Assembly (NCBI GenBank): GCA_913040905.1
Contig: CAJWIC010000044.1
Span: forward strand, 1 to 9,230
Origin: an uncultured Synechococcus sp.
GTDB lineage: Bacteria > Cyanobacteriota > Cyanobacteriia > PCC-6307 > Cyanobiaceae
DNA length: 9,230 nt
Direction: 5' to 3'
Shown here: positions 5,743 to 9,230 of the stretch, piece by piece
Position numbering within the stretch: position 1 is the first letter of the stretch
How the letters are laid out: the number at the start of each line of letters is the position of its first letter
The notes under the pieces: generated by a model
The model's input: only the letters and a program-made list of their open reading frames with translations
Database searches by the model: none
What the model was told of the DNA's origin: nothing
Translations under genes and position numbers: made by a program

Positions 5743-6188
5743 CGTGGTGCCAGGGAACGCTGCAGATCCCAGAGTTCCTCAAGGGTTACATGGCCATCAC
5801 CATTCCGATCAAGGCCATCGAAATGCTCCTCGATCCAGGGGAGTCTTGAAGCTTCCTCTCGGTTGAGCCGCCGGTCTGAATTGCCATCTGCCCAGCGAAA
5901 CCGGCTCGTCAAACGTTGCCCTCGCACCGTGTCCTGCCGGGACCTCACATCCTCCAGGAGCAGAAAGTTACGCCCAGCCTTGCGTTTCAGCTGGCGCAGC
6001 AGAGCTGGACGACCATTCAATTCCTGACGTTCAAGTCTGCCGTTGCCATCGGCATCCAGCCGCAGAAACAACGACTCCATACGCTGGTTGTAGACCCGCA
6101 TCGCCCCCTGCTCGGGCCTGGGCCAGACCACCCCAGGAACCAGTAACAGGTTCAAGGATGCAACAGCGATCAGGACTGGAACCTTCAT
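5733..6188 (-). CDS. exported or membrane-anchored EF-hand calcium-binding protein
   Basis: The 151-residue protein starts with MKVPVLIAVASLNLLLVPGV, a short basic end and a hydrophobic core resembling a signal peptide or anchor; no lipobox cysteine is seen. Three EF-hand loops follow: DADGNGRLERQE (45-56), DGNSDRRLNREE (101-112) and DRNGDGHVTLEE (127-138). All keep acidic or Asn ligands at positions 1, 3 and 5 and Glu at 12. Loops 2 and 3 form a closely spaced pair; loop 1 stands alone. It probably binds calcium in the periplasm or thylakoid lumen, in a structural or sensory role; an enzymatic domain is absent. ATG 6188 is preferred because it places the signal-like segment at the N terminus; the frame stays open to an ATG at 6341, but that extension has no protein-like character. 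It converges on the 120-residue membrane gene (10-bp overlap) and diverges from the response regulator gene. Confidence 0.85.
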   Translation of the reverse strand: MKVPVLIAVASLNLLLVPGVVWPRPEQGAMRVYNQRMESLFLRLDADGNGRLERQELNGRPALLRQLKRKAGRNFLLLEDVRSRQDTVRGQRLTSRFRWADGNSDRRLNREEASRLPWIEEHFDGLDRNGDGHVTLEELWDLQRSLAPRQR

Positions 6189-6325
6189 CGATCTCAGCCT
6201 ATGGAGCTTTGAGGACCTTGCCGATGACCAGGAGATGTCCAGCAGCACGGAAGCTGTGACTGGATGCGCCTGAACCGGGACGCCACCAGAAGTGCTGCAT
6301 ACCATCCAGGGAGATGGTTCCATGT

Positions 6326-7051
6326 ATGTCGAAGACATCAATGGTCTGGGTTGTGGATGACGACCCGGAGCTGCGCAAGATGGTGGGGACCTACCTGATC
6401 GACCAGGGCTATGACGTGCGCTGCCTCTGCGATGTCAAGCAGTTGGAAGCTCGTCTGGAATGCCAGCGACCGGACTTGCTGGTTCTTGATGTGATGCTGC
6501 CCGGCGATGACGGCCTGACGGCGTTGCGCAGACTCCGGGATGCCGGCGATGACCTGCCCGTGGTGATGCTGACGGCGCGGGGGGAAGCGGTGGATCGCAT
6601 CATCGGATTGGAGCAGGGCGCCGATGACTATCTGGGCAAGCCCTTCCTCCCGCGTGAACTGACCGCTCGGATCGATGCTGTGCTTCGGCGGCGCATGGCC
6701 CTGCCCGCAGGCACGCCTCTTCAGGATGGAGAGGAGGTGAGTTTCGGCGAGTACGTCCTGGACCTGTCCTCCCGAACCCTGATGAAGGCCGGCAGACAGG
6801 AAATGATCACCAGCGGGGAATTCAGCCTGCTGCTGGCCTTCGTACAACATCCCCACCGTCCCTTATCCAGGGAGCGACTGATCGAGCTGGCCAGGGGCCC
6901 GGGCAGTGACACCGACAGCCGCAGCATGGATGTGCAGGTGTCCAGGGTTCGCAAGCTGGTGGAGCCCGATCCAACCCGTCCGCGCTACATCCAGACGGTC
7001 TGGGGCTATGGCTACGTCTTCGTCCCGGACGGAACTCCCCGCTCTCGCTGA
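6326..7051 (+). CDS. OmpR-type two-component response regulator
   Basis: This 241-residue DNA-binding regulator has a receiver domain at about 6-122 and a winged-helix effector domain at about 137-234. The phosphorylation machinery is complete: acidic Asp11 and Asp12, phospho-acceptor Asp55 (LVLDVMLPGDDGL), Thr83 and Lys105 (GKPF). These numbers coincide with those of E. coli OmpR, and VMLTARGEAVDRIIGLEQGADDY also closely resembles OmpR rather than PhoB. The effector domain ends YIQTVWGYGYVFVPDG (221-236), typical of the family's last strand hairpin. Start choice: ATG 6326 gives the usual short lead before VWVVDDD. AGGGAG at 6308-6313 lies 12 bp upstream, a little far, and touches an upstream in-frame ATG at 6314, which is therefore unlikely; ATG 6341 would cut into the first strand. 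The histidine kinase gene starts 1 bp after the stop, so this is a two-gene cassette. Confidence 0.93.
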   Translation: MSKTSMVWVVDDDPELRKMVGTYLIDQGYDVRCLCDVKQLEARLECQRPDLLVLDVMLPGDDGLTALRRLRDAGDDLPVVMLTARGEAVDRIIGLEQGADDYLGKPFLPRELTARIDAVLRRRMALPAGTPLQDGEEVSFGEYVLDLSSRTLMKAGRQEMITSGEFSLLLAFVQHPHRPLSRERLIELARGPGSDTDSRSMDVQVSRVRKLVEPDPTRPRYIQTVWGYGYVFVPDGTPRSR

Positions 7052-7052
7052 G

Positions 7053-8423
7053 ATGACCCGTCTGGTCTTTTGGAGGCCGCTGGTGCTTCAGATCAGCGCC
7101 TGGAGCTCCCTGCTGCTCGGCAGCTGGTTGTTGTGTCTGATGCTGATGCAGCTGCTGTTCGGACGGGAGCTGACTCGACTTCAGACCTTGCAACTGGGCC
7201 GGGATCTGGCACTGAACATCCGCCTGACAGAACTCACTCTTGAGCACTACCCACCAGCGCTGATCAAGGAATTCACGGGGTTGGATCTGGTGATTGCCGT
7301 CCAGCCCCCAGGACCTGAACAGAGGGAGAATTCAAACGATGATCGACTGCTGGAGTTGCAGAAGCAACTCTGCGAACGCCTGTCCCATTGCCCGATGCTG
7401 CTACCGGCAGACTCGGGCGAAGACCTAGAAGATCAGGGAAGCGGCCAGCAGATCTGGATCGAACTGATCTCACCGCTCGAGCCGGTCTGGCTGCGGAGCG
7501 AACTACCGAACCCACGCCGCTGGCCACCGGATCCCATGTTGATGGTGATCGCCCTTGTGGGGGCTGTGATTCTCACGGGTGTTGTTTATCTGCTCAAAGA
7601 GGTTGAACAACCTCTCCGTGGCTTGGAACGAGCCCTGGCCCGCGTCGGTGAAGGCGACGATCCTGCTGCCCTGCCAGCACAAGGTTCCCCCGAGGTGCAA
7701 CGCATCACCCGACGGTTCAATGACATGGTGCAGCGCCTGGCTGCCAATCGTCGGGAGCGGGCAACGATGCTGGCCGGCATCGCCCATGACCTGAGAGCTC
7801 CGATCACACGACTGCAGTTCCGTCTGGCCTTGCCAACCCTGGACGCCGACGAGCGGGAACGATCTCGCCATGATCTGGAGTCCCTGGAACGCATCACCGG
7901 TCAGTTCCTGCTGTACGCCGGTGGCGGCGAGCGCGAGTCGCCGGTGCTTTGTCCGCTGGAGCGTTGGATCGCAGAAGTGGTGGCCAGCTATCCAAGCGAG
8001 CGACTGCGCCTTGAAGCGACAGCGGTTCAGGCCCGGATCCGTCCCATTGCCCTGGCCAGAGCTGTCAGCAACCTGATCGACAACGCTTTCACTTACGGCA
8101 CACCACCGGTGGTGATCCGCCTTTTGAGAACAACGAACGGCATCAGCCTTGAAGTCTGGGATCAGGGATCAGGTGTTCCGAGCCAGGACTGGAGCCTTGC
8201 CCTGCAACCCTTCCAGAGGCTCGATGAAGCCCGAGGCCAGCAGGGCCATTGCGGACTTGGTCTCGCCATCGTGAACCACGTGATGCAGCACCACAACGGA
8301 ACAGTGACCTTCCGGCGGAACAGCGGCAACCCAGGCCGTTTTGCAGTGGTGTTGAAGTTTCCTGCTGAGGGACTAGCCGACGCAGGATTGTTCAGAAATC
8401 ATGATTCAGACGAACACCCTTAA
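7053..8423 (+). CDS. EnvZ-like membrane sensor histidine kinase
   Basis: The 456-residue kinase is the probable partner of the upstream regulator. Helix 1 spans about 9-36. An extracytoplasmic sensor region of roughly 37-160 follows, containing two cysteines (107 and 113). Helix 2 spans about 162-181. A HAMP linker (about 182-235, with EVEQPLRGLERALARVGEGD) leads to the HisKA H-box AGIAHDLRAPITRLQ, phosphoacceptor His245, which resembles the EnvZ-type H-box. The ATPase domain has the N box SNLIDNAFTYG (339-349), the G1 box DQGSGVP (370-376) and the G2 box GHCGLGLAIV (398-407). The stimulus cannot be read from the sequence; no PAS or GAF domain is present. ATG 7053 is 1 bp after the regulator stop; an upstream in-frame extension inside the regulator gene is rejected as it has no membrane or domain character. 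The ppk2 gene follows 38 bp downstream on the same strand. Confidence 0.93.
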   Translation: MTRLVFWRPLVLQISAWSSLLLGSWLLCLMLMQLLFGRELTRLQTLQLGRDLALNIRLTELTLEHYPPALIKEFTGLDLVIAVQPPGPEQRENSNDDRLLELQKQLCERLSHCPMLLPADSGEDLEDQGSGQQIWIELISPLEPVWLRSELPNPRRWPPDPMLMVIALVGAVILTGVVYLLKEVEQPLRGLERALARVGEGDDPAALPAQGSPEVQRITRRFNDMVQRLAANRRERATMLAGIAHDLRAPITRLQFRLALPTLDADERERSRHDLESLERITGQFLLYAGGGERESPVLCPLERWIAEVVASYPSERLRLEATAVQARIRPIALARAVSNLIDNAFTYGTPPVVIRLLRTTNGISLEVWDQGSGVPSQDWSLALQPFQRLDEARGQQGHCGLGLAIVNHVMQHHNGTVTFRRNSGNPGRFAVVLKFPAEGLADAGLFRNHDSDEHP

Positions 8424-8442
8424 TGGAGCGCTGCCAAAAAGG

Positions 8443-8462
8443 TTGAAGACTTTTCAAGTCAA
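8443..8462 (+). repeat. overlapping inverted repeats before the ppk2 start codon
   Basis: Two hairpins that exclude each other can form here: GACTT (8448-8452) with AAGTC (8456-8460) around a TTC loop, or TTGAA (8443-8447) with TTCAA (8453-8457) around a five-base loop. The right ends reach the ppk2 ATG at 8462, where a ribosome binding site would be, and no Shine-Dalgarno sequence is visible. It could be an operator or an mRNA structure that controls translation. The stems are only 5 bp and AT-rich, so it may equally mean nothing. Confidence 0.3.
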
Positions 8463-9230
8463 TGAGCAAAAACCACAAGCACGACATGGCTGCGGTGCTG
8501 GATGCTCTTGATCACAGCGATGGTGACGTCGATCACCCTCAGGAGATCCTGGTGGAATTGCAGGAGGGTTTTTCCAGCGATCACATGCGCCTGGAGAAGA
8601 AGACCTACGAAAAAGAGTTGGCGAAGCTCCAATCCGAGCTCGTCAAGATGCAGTACTGGGTCAAGGCCACGGGATTCCGCATGATCATCCTTTTTGAAGG
8701 AAGGGATGCTGCCGGCAAAGGTGGTTCGATCAAACGCCTGACCGAACCGATGAATCCTCGGGGATGCCGCGTTGTTGCACTCGGCACTCCGTCGGATCAA
8801 CAGAAGACCCAGTGGTATTTCCAGCGCTATGTGGAACATTTCCCCAGTGCAGGTGAAATCGTGGTTTTTGACCGCAGCTGGTACAACCGCGCCGGCGTTG
8901 AACGGGTGATGGGATTTGCCAGCGAGGAGCAGGTGGAGCAGTTCTACGTCGCCTGCCCACAGTTCGAGCGGATGTTGGTGCAGGACGGAATTTTATTGCT
9001 CAAGTACTGGTTCTCAATCAACGACGAAGAGCAGGAGAAGCGTTTCCAATCCAGGATTGACTGCGAGGAACGGCGCTGGAAAATGAGCCCAATGGACATT
9101 GAATCGCGAAACCGCTGGGTGGAGTATTCGAAGGCCAAGGACATCATGTTCTCCAAAACCCATATCCCTGAGGCCCCCTGGTTCACGGTTGAAGCTAACG
9201 ACAAGCGTCGGGCACGCCTGAATTGCCTAC
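8462..9230 (+). CDS. ppk2: polyphosphate kinase 2 (PPK2 family), 3' end beyond the window
   Basis: The visible 256 residues have no stop; PPK2 proteins of this type are usually around 300 residues, so most of the gene is here. PPK2 enzymes transfer phosphate between polyphosphate and nucleotides, commonly making GTP or ATP from the diphosphates. The Walker A motif FEGRDAAGKGGSIKRL (78-93) and Walker B motif VVFDRSWYNRAGVE (134-147) are characteristic, and the lid segment ERRWKMSP (203-210) and LLKYWFSI (179-186) fit the family. The charged N-terminal region (residues 1-40, with several His and Asp) is the variable part. ATG 8462 is the first in-frame start after the kinase stop; ATG 8486 is a less likely alternative. 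Direction (synthesis or use of polyphosphate) and nucleotide preference cannot be told from sequence. The kinase/regulator pair just upstream may share a transcript with it. Confidence 0.93.
   Translation, partial: MSKNHKHDMAAVLDALDHSDGDVDHPQEILVELQEGFSSDHMRLEKKTYEKELAKLQSELVKMQYWVKATGFRMIILFEGRDAAGKGGSIKRLTEPMNPRGCRVVALGTPSDQQKTQWYFQRYVEHFPSAGEIVVFDRSWYNRAGVERVMGFASEEQVEQFYVACPQFERMLVQDGILLLKYWFSINDEEQEKRFQSRIDCEERRWKMSPMDIESRNRWVEYSKAKDIMFSKTHIPEAPWFTVEANDKRRARLNCL

Noticed and set aside
6189..6341. N-terminal extension of the EF-hand protein by 51 residues
   Set aside because: It would bury the signal-like segment and run into the regulator gene; the internal Met at 6188 gives a normal exported protein.
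6338..6856. Antisense open frame of 172 residues over the response regulator gene
   Set aside because: His/Gln-rich shadow of a clear OmpR-type coding frame.
6906..7052. N-terminal extension of the histidine kinase by 49 residues
   Set aside because: It lies wholly inside the regulator gene, is not membrane-like, and ATG 7053 gives a normal first helix and 1-bp spacing.
1..9230. Mobile elements, CRISPR arrays, tRNA or rRNA genes, HIP1 octamers
   Set aside because: None was seen on reading both strands; gene content is that of a conserved core region.

Overview
The window looks like a stretch of core chromosome from a marine picocyanobacterium, most likely a Synechococcus/Cyanobium-type organism. 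The evidence is gene content: a high-light-inducible (Hli) antenna-like protein, a DUF2949 protein, the adjacent DUF3038 and DUF4335 pair known from cyanobacteria, and a UbiH-like FAD hydroxylase of the kind used in cyanobacterial quinone metabolism. The DNA is moderately GC-rich, genes are tightly packed, and by eye I found no copies of the HIP1 octamer that is common in many freshwater cyanobacteria. I see no transposase, integrase, tRNA, CRISPR array or other mark of a mobile region, and base composition looks even throughout.

Layout, left to right. A short open frame of unknown identity enters from the left edge (1-120). dapB (lysine and diaminopimelate biosynthesis) follows, then a two-helix membrane protein of unknown role, an hli gene with an RpaB-type HLR1-like site just upstream, a UbiH-like FAD monooxygenase and a small DUF2949 protein, all on the + strand. 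apt (adenine salvage) lies on the - strand. It converges on the DUF2949 gene with a 10-bp overlap and diverges from the DUF3038 gene so closely that the two start codons share bases. DUF3038, DUF4335, an 81-residue unknown protein and a 120-residue membrane protein form a compact + strand cluster. That cluster converges, again with a 10-bp overlap, on a - strand gene for a secreted or lipid-facing three-EF-hand protein. After a 137-bp divergent intergenic region come an OmpR-type response regulator and an EnvZ-like histidine kinase, 1 bp apart, and then a PPK2-type polyphosphate kinase that runs off the right edge.

The functional units are amino-acid biosynthesis (dapB), photoprotection (hli), a probable quinone or other aromatic hydroxylation step, purine salvage, an uncharacterised conserved membrane cluster (DUF3038 to the 120-residue protein), and a two-component sensor next to polyphosphate metabolism. 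No complete novel system is evident. The best leads are the uncharacterised DUF3038/DUF4335 cluster, the overlapping divergent start codons, the HLR1-like element, and the two-component/EF-hand/PPK2 neighbourhood.
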